Source: Amycolatopsis iheyensis
GTDB taxonomy: Bacteria > Actinomycetota > Actinomycetes > Mycobacteriales > Pseudonocardiaceae
DNA length: 64,000 nucleotides
Reading direction: 5' to 3'
NCBI RefSeq assembly: GCF_024703995.1
Contig: NZ_JAMXQV010000012.1
Location: forward strand, 270,596-334,595
Under the pieces are notes generated by a model. It searched no databases, had not been told where the DNA came from, and worked only from the letters and a program-made list of their open reading frames with translations. Shown here in pieces: positions 16,357 through 24,675 of the stretch (position 1 is the first letter of the stretch; each line of letters begins with the position of its first letter). The translations under genes and the position numbers were made by a program.

Positions 16357-16537
16357 GTCGGGCAGCTTAGGGTGGGGCCGGTCGTGCTCCCAGAGCCAAT
16401 CAGCGCACGTCGGGCCGGGCCACTTCGAGTTGTCCACAGCCAAGCGCGAATGTGGACATCTCGAGCGCTCACCGCCCGATCCACAGGTTTCGTCGCACCC
16501 CGCCGATAGACTGGACCGGGGAACGCCCCCCAGGGAG

Positions 16538-16564
16538 GGCGGTTTCTAGCGGTCATTGCAACAC
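16538..16564 (+). repeat. IS30 left terminal inverted repeat
   Basis: 27 bases beginning GGCGGTTTCTAGCGGTCATT; it pairs with 17807-17833 with two mismatches, at the 17th and 18th positions. The transposase stop codon lies inside it. Confidence 0.9.
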
Positions 16565-17784
16565 TGCTGCTGGTGGGTGGTGTTGAGTAACTGTGTCATG
16601 CGTTCGGCGGGTGTGTCCCAGTTGAGGGTCATTCTGGGGCGGTCGTTGAGTTCAGTGGCGACGGTATCGAGGTGCGCGGCGGTGTGCACCGAGAGGTCGG
16701 TGCCTTTGGGGAAGTACTGGCGCAACAGGCCGTTGGTGTTCTCGTTCGAGCCGCGTTGCCAGGGTGCGTGCGGGTCGCAGAAGTAGACCGGCATGTCCGT
16801 GGCCGCGGTGAACTGGCCGTGCAGGTGCATCTCGCTGCCCTGATCCCAGGTCAGCGACCGTCTCAGCTGCGCCGGCAACGTGGCGATCTTCGCGATGAGG
16901 GCGTCACGGACCAGGGGCGGGGTGTAGCCCTCGGGCAGGTGCAGCAGCATGACGTAGCGGGTATTGCGTTCGACCAGGGTGGCGATCGCGGAGCGGTTGT
17001 GGGCGCCCATGATCAGGTCGCCTTCCCAGTGCCCCGGCACCGCCCGGTCGGCGGCTTCGGCCGGCCGGTCGCTGATCATCACCATCGGGGTGGCCATCCG
17101 CGGCCGCCGCTGATCCGGGCGGATATGCGCCCGACGCTCGATGCGGCCGGTGCGCAGCCATCCGGCGACCTCACGCCGCAGACCACCCCGAGCCTGCAGA
17201 TATAGCGCTTGGTAGATGGTTTCGCAGCTCACATGCCACTCCAGGCGGTCGGGATGGTCGCGACGGAGCCTGCGGGTGATCTGCTGCGGGCTCCACCGCG
17301 TGTCCAGCCCATCCTCGACGATGGCCCGCAGCGCCGGATCGGCAGTGAGTTTGCTGGTCTTGGGCCGGGCCCGCCGGGCCATGGCCAGCTCGTGCGCGGC
17401 ATGGGGCTGGTAGGTGCCATTCGGTTGCTGGTTGCGGTCCAGTTCCCGGCTGATTGTCGACACCGGGCGCCCCAGCTCCGCCGCGATCGCCCGCAGCGAA
17501 ACCCCGGGCTCGCGGACCCGGTCAGCGAGCCGGATCCGCTCGTCCAAGCTCAAGAACCGCGAGGACACCTCCACCAGCGGCGGCGCTGTGGCCTGGGCCG
17601 CCGCCGCCCGCCAGCGTTTCGCGGTCCGGTAATTCACTCCGACCTGCCGGGCCGCTTCTCTGCTGCCAGTTCCCGCTTCCACCAGCGCAAAGTAAGCCAC
17701 TCGCTCGGCGGTCAACGCTCGGCCACGCCGATGGGGACCACGCACGACACCGCTCAACGCTCGGTCTCGATCTCGGCTGGACAT
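16546..17784 (-). CDS. IS30-family transposase
   Basis: 412 aa from ATG 17784, chosen for the CAGGAG site 7 bases upstream. Seen: an N-terminal HTH region (GSREAARQVGVNYRTAKRW), a second HTH typical of IS30 (VSLRAIAAELGRPVSTISRE), and the DDE catalytic core: first Asp in HWEGDLIMGAHN, second in LTWDQGSEM, Glu in WQRGSNENTNGLLRQYFPKGTDL. That last segment is the IS30 signature. Full length, no frameshift. It catalyses excision and insertion of its own element. Confidence 0.95.
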   Translation of the reverse strand: MSSRDRDRALSGVVRGPHRRGRALTAERVAYFALVEAGTGSREAARQVGVNYRTAKRWRAAAAQATAPPLVEVSSRFLSLDERIRLADRVREPGVSLRAIAAELGRPVSTISRELDRNQQPNGTYQPHAAHELAMARRARPKTSKLTADPALRAIVEDGLDTRWSPQQITRRLRRDHPDRLEWHVSCETIYQALYLQARGGLRREVAGWLRTGRIERRAHIRPDQRRPRMATPMVMISDRPAEAADRAVPGHWEGDLIMGAHNRSAIATLVERNTRYVMLLHLPEGYTPPLVRDALIAKIATLPAQLRRSLTWDQGSEMHLHGQFTAATDMPVYFCDPHAPWQRGSNENTNGLLRQYFPKGTDLSVHTAAHLDTVATELNDRPRMTLNWDTPAERMTQLLNTTHQQQCCNDR

Positions 17785-17806
17785 GTAGCAACTCCTGAAC
17801 ACTCAG

Positions 17807-17833
17807 GTGTTGCAACCACCGCTAGAAACCGCC
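17807..17833 (-). repeat. IS30 right terminal inverted repeat
   Basis: 27 bases whose reverse complement starts with the same 16 bases as the left end. It is followed by GAG, the second copy of the target duplication. The element's transposase is read inward from this end. Confidence 0.9.
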
Positions 17834-17857
17834 GAGCGGCGGGGGACCCTTCTCCGC

Positions 17858-19051
17858 TCAGCCGCCCGGCAAAGCTCGTTCCGCCAGCAGCGCCAGCTCC
17901 AGCCGCAGCCGCTCCCCGGGATCATCCAGCCGCGCCCCGAACAGCTCGCCGAGCTTCTTCAGCCTCGCCCGGATCGTCTGCGGGTGCAGCTCCAGCAGCC
18001 GGCCCAGCTCCGGGGCCGAGCCGCGCGTCCGGACCAGGGCCAGCAGCGTCTCGGCCAGCTGCTCCCGCCGTCGCTCCGACAGCCCCGCCAGCGGCGCGAG
18101 CGTCGACGACGCCAGCTGGGCCGCCAGGAACTCGTCCGCCAGCAGGAGCAGCGTCGTCACGTGGTCGCGGCACCAGACCACCGGGCCCGGCGCGTCCAGG
18201 AGCCCGCGTGCGGCCAGGTCCACCGCTCGGCGCGCCACCCGGAACGACTCCGGCGCCGACGCCAGCGGCACCAGTGGCCCGACCGCCGCCGTCCAGCCGG
18301 CCGGCAGGCCCGGCAACCCCGCCAGATCCGTGTCCGGCGCCGACGACAGCGCTGCCGGTGGGTCGCCCGACGGATCGGCCGGGACGTGCTCCGGCAGCAG
18401 GTCCGGTGGGAACTCCGGGGCTCCCGGCAGCGCCCGGAACGCCACCGCGGCCACCTGGGCCGGCACCCGCAGCCCCGACGCCGCGACCAGACCGTCCACT
18501 TCGGCCGGTGTGCGGCCGCCGAGCAGGGCGCGCAGCAGGCGGCGGTGGCGCTCGCCCGTGCCGGACATCGCCGCCTCCGCCGCGCTGTAGCCCTCGGCGA
18601 CCGCCGCCATCGACGTCTCGACGTCGGCGAACATGCCCTCCGCCGCGCCGTACAGCACGTCGCCCGACAGGCGGGCTTCCCGGGCGATGTCGGCGATCCA
18701 GCGCCAGGTCACCCGGCTCGACACGCGCACCGCCGCCTGCACGGCCTCGCGGCTCAGACCATTGTGGAACGCTTCGCGCCCGTGCCCGCGGAACTCGGCC
18801 AGCCGGTCGGCCTGCCACATCGCCGGCGTGCCGACGCGGTCGATGTCCCGCTCGATCCCGCGCCGCGCCTGTTCGATCGCGACCGCCCGCGACGGCCCGT
18901 GGCCGAAACTCGCGGAATATTCCGGAATCTCGGTGGCGATGACGTCGACGCACGCCCGGGCGATCTCCGGGATCCGCGGGCGCACCGCGTCCCCGAGCTC
19001 GTGCGGCAGCCGGGCCCACACCGAGCCGTCGGGAGCAGCGGAACCGCGCAT
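17858..19051 (-). CDS. PucR-type helix-turn-helix regulator (paralogue 1)
   Basis: 397 aa from ATG 19051 with GGAGGA ten bases upstream. Plan: an N-terminal helical domain (LPHELGDAVRPRIPEIARACVDVIATEIPEY), a middle segment (RVTWRWIADIAREARLSGDVLYGAAEGMFADVETS) and a C-terminal HTH of PucR type (RTRGSAPELGRLLELHPQTIRARLKKL). It is the most diverged of four relatives in this region; the others start at 19248, 21929 and 23320 on the plus strand. No ligand-binding family is evident. It is divergent from paralogue 2 with ~196 bases between starts, so mutual regulation is plausible. Its presumed terminator has been split by the IS30 insertion. Confidence 0.82.
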   Translation of the reverse strand: MRGSAAPDGSVWARLPHELGDAVRPRIPEIARACVDVIATEIPEYSASFGHGPSRAVAIEQARRGIERDIDRVGTPAMWQADRLAEFRGHGREAFHNGLSREAVQAAVRVSSRVTWRWIADIAREARLSGDVLYGAAEGMFADVETSMAAVAEGYSAAEAAMSGTGERHRRLLRALLGGRTPAEVDGLVAASGLRVPAQVAAVAFRALPGAPEFPPDLLPEHVPADPSGDPPAALSSAPDTDLAGLPGLPAGWTAAVGPLVPLASAPESFRVARRAVDLAARGLLDAPGPVVWCRDHVTTLLLLADEFLAAQLASSTLAPLAGLSERRREQLAETLLALVRTRGSAPELGRLLELHPQTIRARLKKLGELFGARLDDPGERLRLELALLAERALPGG

Positions 19052-19247
19052 GGGAATTCGGTCCTCCACCGGTAATGAGCAGCTCAGAAAATGGCCCCCA
19101 CCATCTGACACGGAGCGTAGAACGCGCACCCGTCCGTGTCAAAAGTTCGTGTTCGCGTCACCCTTTCCGGGAACTGGTCGTTGATTTTTCAGTGACACAT
19201 CCGTCGGATACGCTCTCCTGCGCCCGAACGAACTCGAAGGGGGATTC

Positions 19248-20456
19248 GTGGTCGAGTACCGCAGCTTCCGCCTGCTGGCCTCGCTGCCGCGCGCGCTCGG
19301 CGCGGGCCTGCGCCCGCACGTCGGGCACGCCGCGGCCTCGATGATCCAGGAGGTCCAGCGCACGGTCCCGGCCTACGCCCAGCCGCTCAAGGGCGTGTTC
19401 GGGAAGGTGCTGGTCAAGAGCGTCGAGTACGCCGTGCAGCACTGCGTCGACTCGATGGGCGAGCCGGAGCTGTCCCACGAGCACTGGGCCGAGTTCTACC
19501 GCGGCCGCGGCCGCATCGAGTTCGCCGAAGGCCGCAACCTCGACGCGCTGCAGGACAGCGCCACGATCGGGGCGCGGGTGGCCTGGCGGGCGATGCACCC
19601 CGGCGTCGTCGCCGCGGGGGTCGACCCGGCCGTGATCTCGGTCGCCGCCGAGGCGATCTTCGCCTACGTCGACGAGCTGTGCGCCACCGCGATCGAGGGC
19701 TACCAGCAGGCGCAGGCCGAGGCCGAGGGCGCCGTCCCGGTCCGGCGGCGGCGCCTGCTCGAGCTGATCGTCCAGGGTCCGGAAGGCGCCGCGAGCAGCA
19801 TCGCCGGCCTCGCCGGCGGCGCGGGCTGGCCGCTGCCGGAGACCGCCGCGATGGTCGCCCTCGAACGCGGGCCCGAGGCCGCCGACTTCCCCGCCGATCT
19901 GCTCGGCGACGGCGTCCTGGCCGACCTCGACGGCCCGGAGCCGCACCTGCTCACCCGCGATCCCGACGCCGACCTCGCCCCGCTGGAGGCCAAGCTCGAC
20001 GGCTGGCGGGCCGCGGTGTCGCCGACCGTGCCGCTGGCCGACGCGCCGGCCGCGCTGCGCACCGCCCGGCGTGCGCTGCTGCTCTCGGGCCCGGAGAACC
20101 CCGGCCCGATCATCTGGTGCCGCGACCACCTGGCGACGCTCTGGCTGCTCGCCGAGGACTTCCTGGCCGCCGAGCTGGCCCGCCAGAGCCTCGACCCGTT
20201 CGCCTCGCTGAGCGAGAAGCAGCGCGAACGGCTCAGCGAGACGCTCCTGGCCTGGTTGGAGACGCGTGGCGGCGCGCCGGAGATCGCGCAGCGCCTCGGC
20301 GTCCACCCGCAGACCGTGCGCAACCGGCTGCGGCAGCTGGAGGAGCTGTTCGGTGACCGCCTCAAGGACGCCGACGACCGGCTGGGCATGCAGCTGGCCC
20401 TGCGGGCTCAGCGGCTGATGCGGGCGCACCGGCCGGACGGTGAGCGGGAGCGCTGA
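19248..20456 (+). CDS. PucR-type helix-turn-helix regulator (paralogue 2)
   Basis: 402 aa from GTG 19248 with AAGGGGG upstream. It shares the block order of the neighbouring paralogues: LPRALGAGLRPHVGHAAASM, VPAYAQPLKGVFGKVL, FAEGRNLDALQDSA, AEAIFAYVDELCATAIEGY, then WCRDHLATLWLLAEDFLAAE and the HTH ETRGGAPEIAQRLGVHPQTV. Unlike the others it lacks an N-terminal extension. A DNA-binding regulator is clear; the signal and targets are not known. Confidence 0.82.
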   Translation: MVEYRSFRLLASLPRALGAGLRPHVGHAAASMIQEVQRTVPAYAQPLKGVFGKVLVKSVEYAVQHCVDSMGEPELSHEHWAEFYRGRGRIEFAEGRNLDALQDSATIGARVAWRAMHPGVVAAGVDPAVISVAAEAIFAYVDELCATAIEGYQQAQAEAEGAVPVRRRRLLELIVQGPEGAASSIAGLAGGAGWPLPETAAMVALERGPEAADFPADLLGDGVLADLDGPEPHLLTRDPDADLAPLEAKLDGWRAAVSPTVPLADAPAALRTARRALLLSGPENPGPIIWCRDHLATLWLLAEDFLAAELARQSLDPFASLSEKQRERLSETLLAWLETRGGAPEIAQRLGVHPQTVRNRLRQLEELFGDRLKDADDRLGMQLALRAQRLMRAHRPDGERER

Positions 20457-20786
20457 GCACGCGGTCGAGCGCGCGCACGGGCATCGGCAGCACGCGCCGC
20501 CACGGCCGGCGGCCCGGCCGGCCGGGCTGTTCGAGCCCGAAAAGGAAACTCGCGCGGCAGGACATCAGCGCGTCCGGTGCGTCATTGCGACCATGTTCGA
20601 GGAATACCCGGATACCACGGGAATGTCGATACTCATTACCGGTGAACCCGGGAAAACCCGCACGCCGGGCCGCCTTTGCGAACCCGTTCTTGTCATGCTC
20701 GAAGCGAATTCGGCGGTGGTGTCGTTCGCCACACCGCGGCACGGTGCTCGGATGCCCTATTTTCGGATTTCCGAGAAAGGCGGCCG
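20457..20786. other. intergenic region before the alpha/beta hydrolase gene
   Basis: 330 bases with no credible gene; the second half is noticeably A/T-richer. It contains TTCTTGTCATGC (20688-20699), identical over 12 bases to a site at 41174-41185 in the mce promoter region, which suggests a regulator binding site about 90 bases before the hydrolase start. Confidence 0.5.
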
Positions 20787-21710
20787 ATGACGTATCAGAC
20801 GCACACCCTCACCCTGCACGGGCGCCGCGTGCGGCTGCACGAGCAGACGCCACTCACGGGCGCGACCGGGGAAGCGATCGTGCTGCTGCACGGGATCGCG
20901 GGCAGCGCCGAGACCTGGCTCCCGGTCCTCGACCGGTGCGCGCCACTGCGTCGCCGAGTGCTCGCGCTCGACCTGCCCGGCCACGGCGAATCCGACGCAC
21001 CGCGCACGGACTACGGCCTCGGCGCGATGGCGAGCATCGTGCGTGACGTGCTGGCGGTGTCCGGCGTGCGGCACGCGACGGTCGTCGGCCATTCGCTCGG
21101 CGGCGGCATCGCGATGCAGTTCGCCTACCAGTTCCCGGAAATGTGCGACCGGCTGGTGCTGGTCGGCAGCGCCGGGCTCGGCCGCGAGGTCAGCCCGGTG
21201 CTGCGGGCCACCGCGCTGCCGGGCGCCCCGGTCGTGCTGGCGCTGGCGGTGAACCGCGTGACGCTCGCGATCGCGCGCGCGGCGGCCCGGCTCGGCCGCC
21301 GGCTCGGCGAGTCGTTGAAAACTGAAACACGGGAGCTGGCCCGGCATTTCGGCTCGCTGGCCGACCCGGCGCGGCGGCGGGCGTTCCTGGCCATCGCGCG
21401 CGGCCTGATCGACCTGCGCGGCCAGCGCGCGAGCGCCGTGGAGAAGCTCTACCTGGCCGACGAGGTGCCGATGCTGCTGGTCTGGGGCGCGCGCGACCCG
21501 CTCATCCCGGTGGCGCACGGCCGCCGGACGGCCGAACTGCTGCCGAACAGCCGATTGACCGTCCGGCAAAACGCGAAACACTTTCCACATGTGTCCGATC
21601 CGGACGGGTTCTGCCTGCTGCTGAACGAGTTCGTCACGGAGACCGAGCCCGCGCGGCTGACGCTCGACGACGTCGTCACGCGCCTGATGACCGGCGATCG
21701 GGCCCGCTGA
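20787..21710 (+). CDS. alpha/beta-fold hydrolase
   Basis: 307 aa from ATG 20787 with GAGAAAGG upstream. Catalytic Ser in VVGHSLGGGIAMQFA; acid probably in LLVWGARDPLIPV; His in NAKHFPHVSDPDGF. The oxyanion HG is in IVLLHGIAGSAETW. No signal peptide, so intracellular. The family covers esterases, lactonases and C-C hydrolases; a cap region (residues ~130-210) is rich in Arg and Ala and does not reveal the substrate. It sits alone among PucR-type regulators, which may control it. Confidence 0.85.
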   Translation: MTYQTHTLTLHGRRVRLHEQTPLTGATGEAIVLLHGIAGSAETWLPVLDRCAPLRRRVLALDLPGHGESDAPRTDYGLGAMASIVRDVLAVSGVRHATVVGHSLGGGIAMQFAYQFPEMCDRLVLVGSAGLGREVSPVLRATALPGAPVVLALAVNRVTLAIARAAARLGRRLGESLKTETRELARHFGSLADPARRRAFLAIARGLIDLRGQRASAVEKLYLADEVPMLLVWGARDPLIPVAHGRRTAELLPNSRLTVRQNAKHFPHVSDPDGFCLLLNEFVTETEPARLTLDDVVTRLMTGDRAR

Positions 21711-21928
21711 AAAAAGTTGTCATCCGCGCACCATCCGCCCGAAGCGGAAGTGTCACCTCTCATCGCGCCGTTCCACCCGTTCGGGTGTAGTCCGGACGGG
21801 TTACCCCAAAGTCAGCGGAGAACCCGTTGACAGTGCCGTTCACGCGAAATTATGTTGCCTGAGCCACAAAATCCGGACCGGCTTCGCCAACGAAGAGGCC
21901 AGTTTTGTTGCCAGCAAGGATAAAACAC

Positions 21929-23284
21929 ATGACCGACGTGGACACCGGGTTCGCCGCCGCCGCTGTGCGGGCCGGCCGGCCGAACCCTGGCGAGCGCTCT
22001 TCCGGACCGGCGTACCGGCAGCAGTCCGTGTCGGCCGACCGGCCCCGGACCGCCTACCCACCCACCCAGCGGACCTCGGGGGAGGCCCGGCCCGTGCGTG
22101 CTTCCGGCGCCATCGGGCTGTGGGCGTCACTCCCCCGCGAGCTGGCGATCCGCTTCAAGCCGCGGGTCGACCCGCTCGCCAGGGCCATCCTGCAGGAGGT
22201 CCAGCGCGCGGTGCCCGAGTACCGCCAGCCCCTCGAAGGCGCGTTCGGGCACATCATCACGCAGGGTGTCCGGCAGGCGATCATCCAATGCCTCGACAGT
22301 GTCGGCACGCCCGGCGCCGTGCCGCTCGAGACGTGGACGACCGTGTTCCGCAACCTGGGCAAGATCGAGTTCAACGAGGGCCGCAGCCTCGACTGCCTGC
22401 AGACGGCCTACCGCGTCGGCGGGCGCGTCGCGTGGCGGCACATCTCGGAGTTCGGGCAGGCCAGCGGCGTCGGCGCGGACACGCTGTGCACCAGCGCCGA
22501 GGCCATCTTCGCCTACGTCGACGAGATCTCCGCGCTCTCGATCGAGGGCTACACGGCGGCGCAGACGCGCGCGGCCGGCACCCGGGCACGCCGCCGGAGA
22601 CGGTTGCTCGAGCTGCTGCTCGCCGACCCGCCGTCGGCGCCCCAGACCATCTCCGCGCAGGCGGCGACCGCGCAGTGGCCGCTGCCGGCCGAGGTCACGG
22701 TCGTCGCCCTCGAACCCCGCGCCGACCAGCACAGCCTCGCCGCGCCGGACCTGCACTCCGACGTCCTCGTCGACCTCGAGGGCGGCGAGCCGTGCCTGGT
22801 CACCGGTGATCCGGAGAAGCACCTGAAGAACCTCACCGAGCGGCTCGGCGGCTGGCGCGCGGTGGTCGGCCCGACCGTCCGGCTCACCGAGGCGCCGCGG
22901 TCGCTGCTGTGGGCGCGGCGGACGTTGAAGCTCGTCCAGCGCGGCGTGCTGCCGGACGCGCCGGTGACGCGCTGCACCGATCACCTGTCCACGCTGTGGC
23001 TGCTCGCGGACGAGTTCCTGGTCCGCGAACTGTGCTCGCGCAGCCTCGAGCCATTCAACGACCTCACCCCGAAGCAGCGGGCGCGTCTCGGCGAAACGCT
23101 GCTGATCTGGCTGCAGTCCCGCGGCAGCGCCCCCGAGATCGCGAAGAAGCTCAAGGTGCACCCGCAGACCGTGCGGTACCGCATGCACCAGCTGATCGAC
23201 CTGTTCGGCGACCGGCTCAACAACGCCGACGACCGGCTCGACATGGAAATCGCGCTGCGCGCGGAGGCGCTGCTCGGCTCGTAG
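21929..23284 (+). CDS. PucR-type helix-turn-helix regulator (paralogue 3)
   Basis: 451 aa from ATG 21929, chosen because CAAGGA lies 9 bases before it. An extra ~65-residue N-terminal stretch, low in complexity and rich in Arg, Pro and Ser, precedes the shared core (LWASLPRELAIRFKPRVDPLARAILQEVQRAVPEYRQPLEGAF). Other shared blocks: FNEGRSLDCLQTAYRVGGRVAWRHI, AEAIFAYVDEISALSIEGYTAAQ and the HTH QSRGSAPEIAKKLKVHPQTV. It is closest to paralogue 4, 35 bases downstream, pointing to tandem duplication and co-transcription. Confidence 0.82.
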   Translation: MTDVDTGFAAAAVRAGRPNPGERSSGPAYRQQSVSADRPRTAYPPTQRTSGEARPVRASGAIGLWASLPRELAIRFKPRVDPLARAILQEVQRAVPEYRQPLEGAFGHIITQGVRQAIIQCLDSVGTPGAVPLETWTTVFRNLGKIEFNEGRSLDCLQTAYRVGGRVAWRHISEFGQASGVGADTLCTSAEAIFAYVDEISALSIEGYTAAQTRAAGTRARRRRRLLELLLADPPSAPQTISAQAATAQWPLPAEVTVVALEPRADQHSLAAPDLHSDVLVDLEGGEPCLVTGDPEKHLKNLTERLGGWRAVVGPTVRLTEAPRSLLWARRTLKLVQRGVLPDAPVTRCTDHLSTLWLLADEFLVRELCSRSLEPFNDLTPKQRARLGETLLIWLQSRGSAPEIAKKLKVHPQTVRYRMHQLIDLFGDRLNNADDRLDMEIALRAEALLGS

Positions 23285-23319
23285 GTCCCAGCTCCCTCGA
23301 CGACGAGGTGGTGAGGTGT

Positions 23320-24516
23320 GTGACCGGACCGTCCGGCGAATCGAGCTTCGGTCCGATGCTGAGCGGCGACGGCCGGCCGGGACAGCTGTGGGCCATGCTC
23401 CCCCGCGAGCTGGCCGCGGTGTTCCGGCCGCGCCTGCTGGACGTCGCCGACGAGGTGCTGCGGGAGATCCAGCGGACCATCCCGGACTACGCGCGGCCGC
23501 TCGACGGCGCGTTCGGCAAGGCGCTGCGGGCCGGCGTCCAGGCGGCGATCCTGCAGTTCATCGACCGGATCGCCACGTCGGGGCCGGTGTCGGACGAGCG
23601 CCGGAAGGTGTTCGTCGGGCTCGGTGTGCACGAGCTCGCGCAGGGCCGCAACCTCGACGTCCTGCAGGCGGCCTACCGCGTCGGCGCGCGCGTGACGTGG
23701 CGGCGGATGGCCGAGGTCGGGACGCGGGCCGGGGTGCCGTCGGCGACGTTGTGCGTCCTGGCCGAGGCGATCTTCGCCTACATCGACGAGCTGTCGGCGT
23801 TGTCGATCGAAGGGCACGCGGCGGCGCAGGCGCGGGCGGCGGGCGCGCTCGAACGCCGTCGCCGCCGGCTGCTGGACCTCCTGCTGGCGACCCCGCCGTC
23901 GCCGTCGCGGACGGTGCAGGAGGCCGCGACCGCGGCGGAGTGGCCGCTGCCGCACCGGCTGGTGGCGGTGGCGCTCGACGGGCCGCTGGACGTCGCCGGG
24001 CTGGGCGGGCTGGAGGACCTCGAAGACGGGACGCCGCGGCTGCTGCTGCCGGCGCCCACGGAGCGTTCTTCGCTGACCGCGGCACTGGCCGGCCACCGGG
24101 CGGCGGTCGGCCCGCCGGTGCCCCCGCGCCAGGCGGCCCGTTCGCTGACGACGGCGCAGGAGGCGCTGCGCCTGGTGGCGGCGGCCGTCCTGCCGGACGA
24201 GCCGCTGACCTGGTGCGAGGACCACCTGGCGACGTTGTGGTTGCGCAAGGAGCCGTTCCTCGCGACGGAGGTGTCCCGCCGCCGGCTCGCCCCGCTCACG
24301 GCGTTGAACCCGAAGCAGTACAACCGCCTGGCGGGCACGCTGCTGGCCTGGCTGGAGACGTGCGGCAACGTCCGCGAGGTCGCCGACCGCCTGGCGATCC
24401 ACCCGCAGACGGTCCGCGCCCGCGCCCAGGAGCTGGAGACCCTCTTCGCGGACCACCTCCGAGACCCGGACGACCGCTTCGAGATGATCCTCGCCCTCCG
24501 CGCGACACTCACCTGA
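23320..24516 (+). CDS. PucR-type helix-turn-helix regulator (paralogue 4)
   Basis: About 398 aa. Several in-frame GTGs (23308, 23311, 23320) could start it; I take 23320 but the choice is uncertain. Core blocks match paralogue 3: LWAMLPRELAAVFRPRLLDVADEVLREIQRTIPDYARPLDGAFGKAL, LAQGRNLDVLQAAYRVGARVTWRRM, AEAIFAYIDELSALSIEGHAAAQ, and HTH LETCGNVREVADRLAIHPQTV. It ends 2 bases before an array of palindromic repeats. A DNA-binding regulator with an unknown signal. Confidence 0.8.
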   Translation: MTGPSGESSFGPMLSGDGRPGQLWAMLPRELAAVFRPRLLDVADEVLREIQRTIPDYARPLDGAFGKALRAGVQAAILQFIDRIATSGPVSDERRKVFVGLGVHELAQGRNLDVLQAAYRVGARVTWRRMAEVGTRAGVPSATLCVLAEAIFAYIDELSALSIEGHAAAQARAAGALERRRRRLLDLLLATPPSPSRTVQEAATAAEWPLPHRLVAVALDGPLDVAGLGGLEDLEDGTPRLLLPAPTERSSLTAALAGHRAAVGPPVPPRQAARSLTTAQEALRLVAAAVLPDEPLTWCEDHLATLWLRKEPFLATEVSRRRLAPLTALNPKQYNRLAGTLLAWLETCGNVREVADRLAIHPQTVRARAQELETLFADHLRDPDDRFEMILALRATLT

Positions 24517-24518
24517 CT

Positions 24519-24672
24519 CGTGATGCCCCTTCAATCACGCGTGATGCCCCTCCAAGCACAGCCGATGCCCCTCGCCGCCCGGCGGCCGGTGTGCGGCGAG
24601 GGGCATCACGTGTGATCAGCGGGGCATCACGTGTGATTGGGCGGGCATCACACGTGATCGGAGGGGCGACAC
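24519..24672. repeat. array of short inverted GATGCCCCT repeats between convergent genes
   Basis: The 9-mer GATGCCCCT occurs three times in the left half (from 24522, 24543 and 24564), and its complement GGGGCATC or a shorter form four times in the right half (from about 24600, 24621, 24643 and 24663, the last two diverged). Several copies carry TCACGTGTGA or TCACACGTGA palindromes between them. A GC-rich hairpin (24574-24597) forms the axis. The whole stretch can fold into one long stem and fills the gap between the PucR gene and the convergent PKS, so it can terminate both. It looks like a repetitive intergenic palindrome of the REP type; whether it recurs in the genome cannot be seen here. 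Confidence 0.7.
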
Positions 24673-24675
24673 GGG

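Larger units (their letters stand above)
16538..17833 (-). mobile_element. complete IS30-family insertion sequence (1296 bp)
   Basis: The ends are 27-base inverted repeats, 16538-16564 and 17807-17833, matching at 25 of 27 positions. Each end is flanked by GAG (16535-16537 and 17834-17836), a 3-base target duplication of the size IS30 elements make. One intact transposase gene fills the interior. Intact repeats, duplication and gene point to a recent, possibly still active, insertion. Joining the flanks restores a C-tract/G-tract inverted repeat just after the PucR-type gene stop at 17858, suggesting it jumped into a terminator hairpin; IS30 members are known to favour palindromic targets. 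Confidence 0.9.

Noticed and set aside
24519..24672. Possible CRISPR array or small RNA gene
   Set aside because: Repeats are only 9-12 bases, inverted about an axis and unevenly spaced; they fit a palindromic intergenic element and terminator.
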